From assembly GCA_035301485.1 (NCBI GenBank), contig DATGUF010000013.1, positions 15,299-79,298 of the forward strand: 64,000 nt of DNA. The letters are read 5' to 3'. The stretch is from CALEAR01 sp035301485. GTDB taxonomy: Bacteria > Pseudomonadota > Gammaproteobacteria > Pseudomonadales > Alcanivoracaceae. Shown here in pieces: positions 52,449-60,644 of this stretch. Position 1 is the stretch's first letter. Every line of letters starts with the position of its first letter. Under the pieces are notes generated by a model, which saw only the letters and a list, made by a program, of their open reading frames with translations, was not told the origin of the DNA and did not search any database. The position numbers and the translations under genes were made by a program.

Positions 52449-53750
52449 TTATAGATGTAGGCCGCCAAATACAACGCCAACAGCGCGTAAATCTCGGTAC
52501 CAGCGCTCCACCAAATACTCTTTGGTATAGCCGTGGCCGCCCAGTAACTGCACACCATTCGTGCCCACTTCCATGGCTTTCTTCTTGCATAGGGTGCGGG
52601 CTAGAAAGGCTTCACGTTGGAAGCTTTTGCCCTGTGCTGCACGGCTTACTGCGCGCCAAGTGAGTAAGCGCATGCTGTCTACTTCAATGGCCATATCAGC
52701 CACCATGAACGCCACCGCCTGGCGGTGGCTAATGGGCTCGCCAAAGGCCTCGCGCTCATTCACATAAGGAATGACATAGTCTAAAACAGCTTGGCTCGCG
52801 CCCACTGCTAAGGCACACCAAGCGAGGGTGCCAAGGTCGATAAAGGCTTGGTAATCAAACTGCTCGCCGCCCAATATTTGTTCTTGGCTAACCCGCACAT
52901 CTTGCAGTTTAATAGGGCGTTGTGCGCTGGCTAGCAGCCCCATGGTGGGGTCTTCACCAATGGTAAGGCCTTCGGTGCCACCCTCGATAATAAAAACTTT
53001 AGGGCCGTTTTCGGTATCTGCTGCTACTAAAAACAGCTCAGCCTCTTTGGCTAAGGGCACCATGGATTTCTCACCGTTAATAACATAGCCATCACCATCG
53101 CGCACCGCTTTAGTGTTCAGTTTTAACGGGTTAAACAGAGGGGTGGGTTCTGCCACGGCGATGGTGGCAATAGGTGGGTTCTCGCTCACAAACGCAGGCA
53201 GGTAAGTGCCTTGTTGTGCACCTGTGCCCCAACGTGTCAGTGCATTGGCCACACCAAGTGGAGCAAGAATAGCCACTGCTTGGCCCATGTCGCCGTGGGC
53301 TAAATCTTCAGCCACTAACATTGAAGTCACCGTCGTGCTTTCTGTTGCTACACCGCCAAAGGCTTCTGGCACGGCGAAGAGGTTTAAGCCTAAATCTTGC
53401 ACGGTGCTTAAGGTATCGGCATCAATGCCTTGTTGTTCTTCCGCTTGTGCTGCTTGCTCGCGTAGCACTTCTTTAGCAAAGGCTTGCACAGATTCGCGCA
53501 CCATTTGTTGTTCCTCATTGATGTTGAGGTCGAACAAGGTGGTGGTTTCGCCGGCTAATTGAACGGCTTTACTGCCTTTTTTAGCAGGTGTAAAAGTGCG
53601 CGCAGTGGCGCCGATGGCTTGAAATCCGCCTTTAGTGAGGCGGTAAGCCATTTGTTCAGTAAATTTGCGTAGGCCGACCTTGTCTAAAAAAGAAGAACTG
53701 GCCAATTTGTTAAGGGTATATAGGGCGACGCCTACAGGGTCTTTTTGCAT
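52449..53750 (-). CDS. Acyl-CoA dehydrogenase-like protein lacking the catalytic Glu
   Basis: A 433-residue acyl-CoA dehydrogenase homologue. The core begins near residue 73 (FDLNINEEQQMVRESVQAF), after an N-terminal extension of about 70 residues. The usual TEPGxGSD motif is replaced by AVAEPTPLFNPLKLNTKA. The C-terminus ends LGGHGYTKEYLVERWYRDLRAVGVVFGGLHL in which the position of the catalytic Glu (YEGT) is occupied by Phe-Gly. It may be a structural partner of the intact enzyme encoded 31 bp downstream, or use another base; alternatives remain open. Confidence 0.88.
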   Translation of the reverse strand: MQKDPVGVALYTLNKLASSSFLDKVGLRKFTEQMAYRLTKGGFQAIGATARTFTPAKKGSKAVQLAGETTTLFDLNINEEQQMVRESVQAFAKEVLREQAAQAEEQQGIDADTLSTVQDLGLNLFAVPEAFGGVATESTTVTSMLVAEDLAHGDMGQAVAILAPLGVANALTRWGTGAQQGTYLPAFVSENPPIATIAVAEPTPLFNPLKLNTKAVRDGDGYVINGEKSMVPLAKEAELFLVAADTENGPKVFIIEGGTEGLTIGEDPTMGLLASAQRPIKLQDVRVSQEQILGGEQFDYQAFIDLGTLAWCALAVGASQAVLDYVIPYVNEREAFGEPISHRQAVAFMVADMAIEVDSMRLLTWRAVSRAAQGKSFQREAFLARTLCKKKAMEVGTNGVQLLGGHGYTKEYLVERWYRDLRAVGVVFGGLHL

Positions 53751-53873
53751 TGTTATTCACCTTAGTTAAGGGGTGTGGAAATGCATCGAGTATGGCGTTT
53801 GCATAGCAGGCGCGAAAGGCAGAAGTGCTGAGAGAGGTGGGCGGAAGGGTAAGGTGAGCTTATCGGAGGCAAT

Positions 53874-53907
53874 AAAAAAGCAGCTTGTTTTGCAACAAGC
53901 TGCTTTT
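53874..53907 (-). terminator. Terminator of the OmpA-like gene
   Basis: On the minus strand a 14-bp stem (53894–53907 with 53876–53889), GCAA loop and a trailing T-run lie 20 bp after the stop codon of the OmpA-like gene. The rest of 53751–53927 shows nothing beyond a ribosome site for the upstream dehydrogenase gene. Confidence 0.9.
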
Positions 53908-53927
53908 CTTAGCTAAGGAAGCTGTTC

Positions 53928-55076
53928 TTAGTTTTTGAACAAAGCTTCTTCAGCAGTGGCGCGTAGAATTACTTCTACACGACGGTTTTCAGCACGGCCA
54001 GCTTTAGTGCTGTTATCTGCGATAGGCTCGTGTGGACCTTTGCCCACAGTGCTGATGCGGTTAGCATCTACGCCGTAACGCTCAACCAGTGCATTCTTAA
54101 CAGCTGCAGCACGCTCGTTAGATAATCTTTCGTTAAGTGCTAGAGGACCAGTGCTATCAGTGTGGCCTTCTAAGTCTAAACGTGCGTTTGGATACTGTGT
54201 GAGCAAGTTGTTGATGTCAGCAAGCTGCTCAATGGATCTTTCAGTAAGAGCAGAGCTGCTGAGAGCGAACTCTAGGTATAGGGTTTCGCGCACATCGTGC
54301 TCAAGTACTTTTTGGCAGCCATCTTCATCAACTAGCGCGCCTGCTGGTGTATCTGGGCACATGTCTAGGTAATCTGGCACACCGTCGCCATCGCTATCTA
54401 ATGGGCAACCCACCGCATCAACGGCTACGCCTGCTGGCGTGTTAGGGCACTCATCAATGCTGTCTGGCACACCGTCGCCGTCGCTATCAACCACTGCTGG
54501 TGCTGCAGGGGTAGTTTTAGCGCCGAACACTAGGTTAACAGCTGCGTAAATTTCGCCGTCGACACGGTCGTCGAAGTCTGTCCACATGGGGCGAGCACCC
54601 ATGTCGAACACAAAGTTTTGGTTAAAGAAGCCACGTTGTAAACCCGCTTCAACACCAACTAGAGCTTCTTCGTCTTTGCCTGCACCACTGTGGTCGAAGC
54701 GAACTTGGCCCGCAGCTACACCGAGGTAAGGTTCGAAGCCGAGGAAATTGGTGTTATTAAAGTGGTAACGACCAGAAGCTAAAAGAACGCCCACATACGT
54801 GCGGTGCGCTGCCCCTTTGTATCGGGTGTCGTTACGGCCCCAAGATACTTGGGCAGAGTAATTAGGGTGGAAGCGAAGCCCAGTTTGAATACCCGGCAAA
54901 GTAACTTCACGGAAACGCTCGCTGCCGTGCTTGTCGAACCAGTGCTCTGTAACGCTTGCACCAAAGTAGCCGTAGTTAGAGGGCACTTGGTGGCCCGCAT
55001 CGGCAATCGCCATAGGGGTGGCTGCCATTAAAGCTGCACCTATTGCGGAGGGAAGCATAAGTTTTTTAATAGTCAT
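53928..55076 (-). CDS. OmpA-family outer-membrane protein with calcium-type repeats
   Basis: A 382-residue outer-membrane protein. A signal peptide (1–25) precedes an eight-strand-like beta barrel (about 28–190). Two thrombospondin type-3 repeats follow (DSDGDGVPDSIDECPNTPAG and DSDGDGVPDYLDMCPDTPAG, about 198–250), which bind calcium in this family. The C-terminal OmpA domain (about 265–375) binds peptidoglycan, with LDLEGHTDSTGP and NERLSNERAAAVKNAL. This layout is that of OprF-like proteins of marine bacteria. The gene is monocistronic with a strong terminator. Confidence 0.92.
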   Translation of the reverse strand: MTIKKLMLPSAIGAALMAATPMAIADAGHQVPSNYGYFGASVTEHWFDKHGSERFREVTLPGIQTGLRFHPNYSAQVSWGRNDTRYKGAAHRTYVGVLLASGRYHFNNTNFLGFEPYLGVAAGQVRFDHSGAGKDEEALVGVEAGLQRGFFNQNFVFDMGARPMWTDFDDRVDGEIYAAVNLVFGAKTTPAAPAVVDSDGDGVPDSIDECPNTPAGVAVDAVGCPLDSDGDGVPDYLDMCPDTPAGALVDEDGCQKVLEHDVRETLYLEFALSSSALTERSIEQLADINNLLTQYPNARLDLEGHTDSTGPLALNERLSNERAAAVKNALVERYGVDANRISTVGKGPHEPIADNSTKAGRAENRRVEVILRATAEEALFKN

Positions 55077-55608
55077 AATTTACAATCCATTTGTTTTGCA
55101 CTGCGGGATAGCTGCCTACTGAAAGGAAGCCTTTGTTAAATGGAACTTAATCCAGCTTGTTATATTTAACCCGCCAATAAGTAATTATGAATGTAGCGAA
55201 TTCATTACTTTCGGGGGCAGTGTTGCTCAATGCAAAATCGAGTATATATCAAATAATGTACAATGCTAAGAGACGACAGCAGATACTCTGGAGTTTTACG
55301 AAACTTTTCTGTTTTCGGGCTGTCGGCCGCAAAAGCGGATATCTTTAAGTGCAATATGCTGGCATGGCTGTTATACTCGGCCACGTTTTAAAGCTAGTGA
55401 CCATACCTAGCTTAGTGTGTGGCCATACGATCGGCCTCCTACCTCCCGTTTTTAGCCCTCCCTCCTTATCCGTGAAGATACGGCTCGGGCTTCCGCGGGA
55501 AGCCTCGTTACCGGTGATATATCGTTCCTTGCATGGCTATGCCGCTGTAGGGTTAGCCGGTTTATTCATATCATGCACCCAGAAGACTGCGGTGCTGCAA
55601 GGTGAAAA
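55077..55608 (+). ncRNA. Structured non-coding leader region before the DEAD-box gene
   Basis: No gene is supported in this 532-bp stretch between the divergent ompA-like and deaD-like genes. A TATACT box at 55372–55377 suggests a transcript start near 55385 and a leader of about 220 nt. The leader contains AAGCTAG/CTAGCTT (55391–55397, 55407–55413), GGCC/GGCC (55421–55436) and GGCTTCC/GGAAGCC (55488–55504). A pyrimidine-rich segment (about 55434–55470) has several CCTCC motifs. It looks like a regulatory 5' UTR, as known for E. coli deaD, not a separate RNA gene, but that is inference. Confidence 0.4.
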
Positions 55609-57369
55609 ATGTCTGAAGAAAACAAAGAACAGTTAAGCTTTAACAGCTTAGCGTTGGCCCCAGCGTTGCTGGAAACTATCAACAAACTCGGTTACACCAC
55701 TCCTTCTCCTATCCAATCAAGCACCATTCCGCACATGTTAGCGGGTAAGGATGTTATTGGGCAGGCACAAACGGGAACCGGTAAAACAGCTGCTTTTGCG
55801 TTGCCTACGCTGTCTCGCTTTGGCGAAGAAAAAGCAGGCGACGTACAAGTGTTAGTGCTAGCACCCACGCGTGAGTTAGCACTGCAAGTGGCAGAGTCCT
55901 ACGAAACCTATGGCGCTAATTTGCCTCAGTTGCGTGTGCAAGTGCTGTGCGGTGGTATGGAATATCGCCCACAAATTCGTGCATTGCGCCAAGGCGTGCA
56001 AATTGTAGTGGGTACACCAGGCCGTGTGGTAGACCACCTCAAACGCGGCACCTTAAAGCTCGACCAATTAAAATGTTTAGTGCTTGATGAAGCAGATGAA
56101 ATGCTACGCATGGGCTTTATCGAAGACGTTACCTGGGTAATGGAGCAGGCATCTACAGAGTGCCAAGTGGCGCTGTTCTCTGCCACCATGCCTAAGCCTG
56201 TGCGCAAATTAGCCCAGCGCTTTTTGAAATCTCCTGAAGAAGTTACCGTACAAAGCAAAACAGCCACCGTGGCGGCTATTCGTCAACGCTACTTGTTTGT
56301 GCACCAGCGTAATAAGCTACAGGCATTATTACGTGTATTGGAAACAGAAGAATTTGACGGCGTTATCTTATTCGCACGTACGAAAGATAATACCTTGGAA
56401 TTAGCCGACTTCTTACAAAAGGCGGGTTTTAAGGCCATGGCGCTTAATGGAGACTTGGCACAAGCCCAGCGTGAGCAAGTGGTTGATCAGCTCAAAGATA
56501 AACGCATTGATATTTTAGTGGCCACCGACGTAGTAGCCCGTGGGTTAGACGTACCGCGTATTTCCATGGTGCTTAACTATGATATTCCCTTCGATGGCGA
56601 AACCTATGTGCACCGCATTGGGCGTACAGGCCGTGCTGGCCGCGAGGGTGATGCGATTTTATTCGTTACCCCACGTGAGCGCCGCATGCTCTCGAGCATT
56701 GAGCGCGTAACACGCCAGAAAGTGGAAGAGATGCCACTGCCGAATGCTGAGCGTATCAATGAAGTGCGTAAAGCGCGTTTCAAAGAAAAAATTACTAGCA
56801 CCTTGGGTAATAATCTTGATGAGTTCTATGCACTCATTAAAGAGTACCAAGAAGAAACCGGTGCAGATCCTTTATCTATTGCGGCGGCTTTAGGCCACAT
56901 TGCGCAAGGTGGAAGGTCTTTATTTGCCACCGATGAAGAGTTTAATCGCCCCGCTAGAGGCAGAGAAGACAGAGGCCAACGTGCTGAGGGTGGCCGCAGA
57001 CGCGAACGCTCAGAACGCCGCGGGCCTTCTAAGCCCGATGCAGGCATGCGCCGCTACCGCATTGAAGTGGGCCGCAGCCATGGCGTGAAGCCCGCTAATA
57101 TTGTTGGCGCTATTGCAAATGAAGCGAACCTAAGCAGCAATGCCATTGGCCGCATCGATATTTTCCCGCAGTTTAGCACTGTGGATTTGCCAGAAAAAAT
57201 GTCTTCTGCAGCTATCAGCCACTTACAAACCGTGTGGGTGGCAGGGCGTCAGTTAGATATTCGCCCAGATAGTGGTAACAGCGGTGGGCAGCGAGCAGGG
57301 CGCTCTGAAGGTGCTCCTCGTGGCAGAGGCGGGCGTCGTAATTCAGCGCCAAGCCGCCGTGCTTCGTAA
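55609..57369 (+). CDS. deaD: ATP-dependent RNA helicase DeaD (CsdA)
   Basis: A 586-residue DEAD-box helicase of the DeaD/CsdA type, acting in cold-stage ribosome assembly and RNA decay. The Q motif PSPIQSSTIP (about 32–41), Walker A AQTGTGKT (53–60), DEAD in VLDEADEML (about 159), SAT in FSATMP and HRIGRTGRAGR are intact. A DbpA/CsdA RNA-binding domain (about 480–555, YRIEVGRSHGVKPANIVGAIANE) and an RG-rich tail follow. A ribosome site AAGGTG precedes the ATG. The long upstream leader suggests post-transcriptional control. Confidence 0.95.
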   Translation: MSEENKEQLSFNSLALAPALLETINKLGYTTPSPIQSSTIPHMLAGKDVIGQAQTGTGKTAAFALPTLSRFGEEKAGDVQVLVLAPTRELALQVAESYETYGANLPQLRVQVLCGGMEYRPQIRALRQGVQIVVGTPGRVVDHLKRGTLKLDQLKCLVLDEADEMLRMGFIEDVTWVMEQASTECQVALFSATMPKPVRKLAQRFLKSPEEVTVQSKTATVAAIRQRYLFVHQRNKLQALLRVLETEEFDGVILFARTKDNTLELADFLQKAGFKAMALNGDLAQAQREQVVDQLKDKRIDILVATDVVARGLDVPRISMVLNYDIPFDGETYVHRIGRTGRAGREGDAILFVTPRERRMLSSIERVTRQKVEEMPLPNAERINEVRKARFKEKITSTLGNNLDEFYALIKEYQEETGADPLSIAAALGHIAQGGRSLFATDEEFNRPARGREDRGQRAEGGRRRERSERRGPSKPDAGMRRYRIEVGRSHGVKPANIVGAIANEANLSSNAIGRIDIFPQFSTVDLPEKMSSAAISHLQTVWVAGRQLDIRPDSGNSGGQRAGRSEGAPRGRGGRRNSAPSRRAS

Positions 57370-57393
57370 CGCATCTTAGCGAATAAAGCACCT

Positions 57394-57431
57394 AACCCCG
57401 AAAGAGCTAACCGCTTTTTCGGGGTTTTTTT
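57394..57431 (+). terminator. Terminator after deaD
   Basis: A 14-bp stem with one G-U pair (57394–57407 and 57413–57426), TAACC loop and T-run. It lies between deaD and the convergent cti gene. Confidence 0.9.
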
Positions 57432-57440
57432 ATGCCTGTT

Positions 57441-59801
57441 TTATAGGTTTTCGTAGCGGTTAATATCGAATACCCCCGCTTGTAGCGGCCGCTCTGCTTT
57501 ATGCCACGCGGTAATATCTGCCAAAACATCCCAGAAGTTAGGATGAGTGCGGCGAATACCCCATTGCTTTACCAAACTACGGAAGGTGTCGCGTTCAGCT
57601 GCTTGGGCCAAGGAGGTTAAAAACTCTTCTAGCTCATTAGCCTCCACAGAAAAGATGAAGTTGGGATAGCTGCCGATAATGCCTGGGTATATGGTTAATG
57701 TATCTTTCTCTTTCTGGTAGCGGCTCTCTTCTGCGAATAGGAACGCTACATTTTTGTGCGCACGGTTACGAATAAGCGTGTAAACGGTGCGTTCATCACC
57801 ATGGGTAACACGCAAAAACGTGTTTTCAGGCAGGTTATCGAAACCAGGGAGATCTTTGAACGCACGAGCCGCAAAGTGAGACAGTTCACGGTCTGCGTGG
57901 GTGATCCATGAAGCCACATCGGTGCGGCCACAATGGTTGCCTTCGCATCGGTTAATCGGGTCTACCGGCATGGCGTTAATAGCGCGAAACTTCTCTAGCG
58001 CGCGTAACGCTAATTCATCTTTCGGCACTTTGGTGCTGTAGTTTTCCGCAGTGGGGAAAGTGGTATCCACATCTTGGTAGCTAATCTCAAGCTTTAGTTT
58101 GCCGAGGCCTTGGTACCATTGCGCCAACAAAGGCTGGCGCTGCCAAGGGGGCAGAAGGCGCAAGAAGGTTTGCTCGGCACCATTGCGAATCAAATCAAAA
58201 TAAAGGCGCGTTTGCAGTTGGTGGGCAATATTGCCGAACACATCAAAATTCACCACCAGTTGGTAGTAAGTGCGTTCAAACAATGGGTAGTCCATCCACC
58301 AAATAGTGGTGGGGATGCCACCAATCCAACCGCGCTCCACAGAGGCGCTATCGTGATGGCGGAAGATAGTAAGCAGTGCATTATCATTATGGCCATCACC
58401 ATCCCACACATCTTCTAAGCTTGGGCCTTCTGGCTGTGCCGCTTGGTAATCTTTCTCGCGCAACGCCAAGTAGTGGTTGCGGCTATCTTTAAAGCTTAGC
58501 CATTCAGCACCAGCGCTAGTGAGTTTGTCGTTTTGCCCTGCTAAAGCAAGGTAGGGTGTGGTGTTATCGCGGTGTTGTTTATCAGTGATAAACAAGTCTT
58601 TTTCGGGGGCAACAAAGAAAGCCCAGAAATGGTCACGGATTACATCTGTGGCAATTTGCCCACGGCAAACGGGGCCGCGGATAAAGGTACGGGTAAAATA
58701 TTCAGCTTCATCAAGCATAAACTGATAGCGCGCCTTAGCGGGTATGGCGGCAAAAGTTAAGAAAGGATTGGCTCTTTCTTCTTCGCTATAACCAGGTAAA
58801 ACATCTAAATCCCAAGGCTCATCGGTGAAAAACTGGGCCTTGGTGCGCGCAAGTTTGGCCGCGCTCAGCGGAAACGTAATGTGGCGTTTGTGCACAATGG
58901 TTTCGGTAACCGGCACTAAACGATAGAACACGGGTGCCTCTGGGTCGTCGTTGGGGCGCCGCGTGCTGACCCTCTCAACAGGCTTGCCGCTTGGGGTGTA
59001 AGAACGAATCAGTTCGAAATAATGTTGGCTGTTTTCCACATCGGTGAAATGTAAACGCGCCAAGTAAAGGTGCTCATACAGCCAACGTGCTACAAGCTGC
59101 ATTTTTTTGTTGGGTTGGTTTAACCAGTTCTCCCATTGGGCAATGGCTTGCTGCTCAGCTTGTGAAAGCGTAATAACGCGCGGCTCCACTTGGGCTCCTT
59201 GCTCAATCCAACCGTTGAGTAAGGCGTATTCCTTATGGGTGAGGTTGGTGGTGCCAAAGGGCATGCCTTCCAAAGCATGCTTGCGTGCATAAATGGAAAA
59301 ATCTTCATTGGTGGTGCATTGGTGGGTGCGCCCCACGCCAATTTCTATGTGGTCTGGCAGGCGCCCATTGGCGCCAAATTCGTGTTGTTTACCCAATTGC
59401 AGCATTTGCTTCAATAAAGGAGGCTGGTGGCCGGCGGGCTCTAACACAGAGTAGAAACCAAGGTCGCGCCAAGCTTCTTCAGAATGCGCATCAATACCGA
59501 GGCGGGTGGTGGCCTGCTCGCTTAAGCGCGCGCCGTTATACACGCTATCCTTGTGGGCGCCACGCACTAGGCCTTCTGGTGTTTCAAACTTTAGTTGGCA
59601 AGGAGCATCGTAGCAGCCATGGCACACTAGGCATTTTTGCTCAAGGATGGGTTCGATGTCGTCGCGGTAGCTAACAGAGTAGGGCACTGGGGCTGGCACC
59701 GTGTCGTGCGTCGTCACCACGTTGCTATCAGAACAGGCTGTTAACCACATGAGGGTGCTTGAAAACAGGGCGAGTAATGCAAACCGAATGAGTTTCCGCA
59801 T
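57441..59801 (-). CDS. cti: Fatty acid cis/trans isomerase
   Basis: Cti converts cis-unsaturated membrane phospholipid acyl chains to trans in place, an emergency response to solvents and heat. The 786-residue protein has a c-type haem motif, CLVCH (about 57–61), essential in Pseudomonas Cti. The N-terminus has a lipobox-like LTAC (Cys about 23), so this one may be a lipoprotein and not simply periplasmic. ATG at 59801 is chosen because the upstream extension breaks the signal sequence. A GGA site lies upstream, and TATAAA is a possible -10 box. The gene stands alone, convergent with deaD. Confidence 0.93.
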   Translation of the reverse strand: MRKLIRFALLALFSSTLMWLTACSDSNVVTTHDTVPAPVPYSVSYRDDIEPILEQKCLVCHGCYDAPCQLKFETPEGLVRGAHKDSVYNGARLSEQATTRLGIDAHSEEAWRDLGFYSVLEPAGHQPPLLKQMLQLGKQHEFGANGRLPDHIEIGVGRTHQCTTNEDFSIYARKHALEGMPFGTTNLTHKEYALLNGWIEQGAQVEPRVITLSQAEQQAIAQWENWLNQPNKKMQLVARWLYEHLYLARLHFTDVENSQHYFELIRSYTPSGKPVERVSTRRPNDDPEAPVFYRLVPVTETIVHKRHITFPLSAAKLARTKAQFFTDEPWDLDVLPGYSEEERANPFLTFAAIPAKARYQFMLDEAEYFTRTFIRGPVCRGQIATDVIRDHFWAFFVAPEKDLFITDKQHRDNTTPYLALAGQNDKLTSAGAEWLSFKDSRNHYLALREKDYQAAQPEGPSLEDVWDGDGHNDNALLTIFRHHDSASVERGWIGGIPTTIWWMDYPLFERTYYQLVVNFDVFGNIAHQLQTRLYFDLIRNGAEQTFLRLLPPWQRQPLLAQWYQGLGKLKLEISYQDVDTTFPTAENYSTKVPKDELALRALEKFRAINAMPVDPINRCEGNHCGRTDVASWITHADRELSHFAARAFKDLPGFDNLPENTFLRVTHGDERTVYTLIRNRAHKNVAFLFAEESRYQKEKDTLTIYPGIIGSYPNFIFSVEANELEEFLTSLAQAAERDTFRSLVKQWGIRRTHPNFWDVLADITAWHKAERPLQAGVFDINRYENL

Positions 59802-59911
59802 GGTTTTTTCCTTTACCAATGGGCGCAGGCAGGCAAGCCCAGCTTTATAGTTTTTAAAAGATACTAGCAAGGCTGTTCACATTATCGAAGTGTTAATGTT
59901 TTATATGCCCT

Positions 59912-60259
59912 TTAGCGCCTTTGGTCAGCGTTAGGGTTTTGCGCTGTGAAGCGGTGGGGTGGCAGAGTAATACGCTGTATGTGGAATTGATGGGTGAGCA
60001 CTTCGCCTTCGTACCGCTCGGCGCCCGTAACGGTAAATTCAAAACGCCAGTGCCTTTTACCAGCAAAAGAAAAAAAGCTGCGTTTATGAAGGGCTATGGT
60101 GTCGTCGAGCAAAGTAACATCCATTTCATGGCAATAAAGGCGCACTTGCTTAAGTACGTGCTGCTTTAAACGCTGGTGCTTCCAGCCATAGGTGAAGATA
60201 AAAACTAATAGAAATAAAAAAATAACATTAAGCACGGTATCGCGGTGACCTATTATCAA
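59912..60259 (-). CDS. DUF3301-family single-pass membrane protein
   Basis: A 115-residue protein with one N-terminal membrane helix (about 9–25) and a cytoplasmic or periplasmic domain with YCHEMDVTLLDDTIALHKRSFFSFAGKRHWRFEFTVTG in pieces across 42–80 and RYEGEVL. This matches the DUF3301 pattern (Cys-His, GVQLLD-like, then R-Y-FEF and RY-G) as I remember it. The function is unknown. It is 110 bp upstream of cti in the same direction; in other gammaproteobacteria DUF3301 genes also lie close to cti, to my recollection. Confidence 0.75.
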   Translation of the reverse strand: MIIGHRDTVLNVIFLFLLVFIFTYGWKHQRLKQHVLKQVRLYCHEMDVTLLDDTIALHKRSFFSFAGKRHWRFEFTVTGAERYEGEVLTHQFHIQRITLPPHRFTAQNPNADQRR

Positions 60260-60500
60260 TGTCAGTGAGAGTTGTTCACTGTGCCAGACTCACCACAAAG
60301 AAATCTAATAAGAATTTCTGTTCAGTGAGAAAGAGAGTGTGATAAGTTGCTTCGTCGCAGTGCTATGCGCCTAAGTGCGGAGCTTGCTTATAGAAGAAAA
60401 AAAGACCCTAAAAAACTAAGACTCTTGATTGTTCTACTGCAAATGAAATGCTGAAGTGACATGGTGGAGCGGCATTAACGCCATTCGTTTTGTTGTTTGG

Positions 60501-60516
60501 TAGTACAATTGTACTA
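60501..60516. promoter_or_regulatory. Perfect 16-bp palindrome upstream of the FadL-like gene
   Basis: TAGTACAATTGTACTA is a perfect palindrome 128 bp before the start of the FadL-type gene, within the 385-bp divergent region 60260–60644. It looks like the operator of a dimeric regulator. A short dyad CAGTGA/TCACTG lies near 60261–60280. The half-site TGTACTAGC recurs once upstream of the thiolase gene (45702–45710). Nothing else in the region appears to code. Confidence 0.5.
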
Positions 60517-60644
60517 GCCTTGTTGTTACCCTCTTTGGGTGAAAACAAATACAACAATAAAGTGCTACAGCCATATAACACTTCAATTTTGTTTTATAAA
60601 CCCTACTTAAATTATCTAAGAATAATATTTAAAAGGTCATCACT

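Noticed and set aside
55349..55636. Possible small protein in the deaD leader
   Set aside because: It overlaps the deaD start in another frame, has no ribosome site, and the region looks like a structured leader.
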